This document shows positions 63,827 through 64,000 of a stretch of DNA of 64,000 nucleotides, one piece after another (the stretch's first letter is position 1; every line of letters begins with the position of its first letter). The stretch is from Prorocentrum cordatum. Lineage: Eukaryota; Sar; Dinophyceae; Prorocentrales; Prorocentraceae. The notes below the pieces were generated by a model. It saw only the letters and a list, made by a program, of their open reading frames with translations, had not been told where the DNA came from and did not search any database. The DNA is taken from positions 1 to 64,000 of the forward strand of contig CAUYUJ010014323.1 in NCBI GenBank assembly GCA_963575745.1. Direction: 5' to 3'. The position numbers were made by a program, and so were the translations under genes.

Positions 63827-64000
63827 CTGAAGCAATGCCCCCATCGTAGGGGGGGGGGGCCGGCTCAGGGGGGAACCATCAAGCTGGAATCGGCGATACA
63901 TCGCCGATAGATCGACGGTAGGCCAGCGTTAGCAGAAGATCACGTTCCTGGGCGGGGTGGGCTATCGGGCCCTAGTGGCAATCCATGGGCGACCGGGGTC
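63827..64000. other. Window end, nothing recognised
   Basis: Short G homopolymer (63849-63858) and unique-looking sequence. Confidence 0.4.

Overview
The window looks like nuclear DNA of a dinoflagellate. Two reverse-strand copies of the dinoflagellate spliced leader are fossilised in it (4141-4162 with one mismatch, 43901-43922 without mismatch). Exons use GA or GT donors with AG acceptors. The sequence is GC-rich with very long homopolymers and microsatellites, and it is full of reverse-transcribed DNA. Nothing looks prokaryotic: no operons, ribosome-binding sites, CRISPR arrays, rRNA or recognisable tRNA genes. A core dinoflagellate such as Prorocentrum is plausible, but the species is a guess.

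Host gene. Exons of a CLC-type chloride channel/antiporter lie on the minus strand: 41021-41125 (selectivity-filter GxFxP-like segment), 33578-33667 (helix O/P) and 4870-4986, with an identical tandem copy at 4662-4778 (helix Q/R with the anion-coordinating Tyr). The last two steps join in phase across a 28.6 kb intron that has been filled by mobile DNA.

Nested mobile elements. A tyrosine-recombinase (DIRS/Ngaro-like) retrotransposon occupies 5814-33460 on the minus strand, with split direct repeats (A1 at 33446-33460; B1-A2-B2 at 6119-5814). It has a Cys-rich membrane ORF, a gag-like ORF, and a pol with RT, RNase H, tyrosine recombinase and a C-terminal methyltransferase-like domain. Its RNase H is cut in two by a 21.3 kb insertion (8811-30153) with 34-bp terminal inverted repeats and a 2-bp TC target duplication. 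The insertion also has inverted arrays of a 50-bp subterminal repeat and a broken DDE-like transposase (11710-13442). It is proposed to be a giant EnSpm/CACTA-like DNA transposon carrying captured gene-like exons (about 23.5-28.7 kb) and a large load of simple repeats. A 100-N scaffold gap (29355-29454) lies inside it.

Other retroelements. At the left edge (1-4162, minus) is a frameshifted LINE with ORF1, endonuclease and RT, preceded directly by a spliced-leader relict. At 42476-43921 (minus) is a textbook retrocopy: perfect spliced leader, one frameshift, 8-nt A tail and 14-bp target-site duplication. A second, more decayed DIRS-like element lies at about 47.6-52.1 kb (minus).

Right third (52-64 kb). 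This part is mostly satellite DNA: a composite repeat (head, AG tract, 21-bp minisatellite, about 42-bp tail units) present two to three times, a 2.6 kb CTGCCCCA-type satellite with a higher-order spacer, and a hairpin-containing tandem repeat of about 170-180 bp. The long open frames there are repeat artefacts. All homology calls come from reading motifs; no database search was run.
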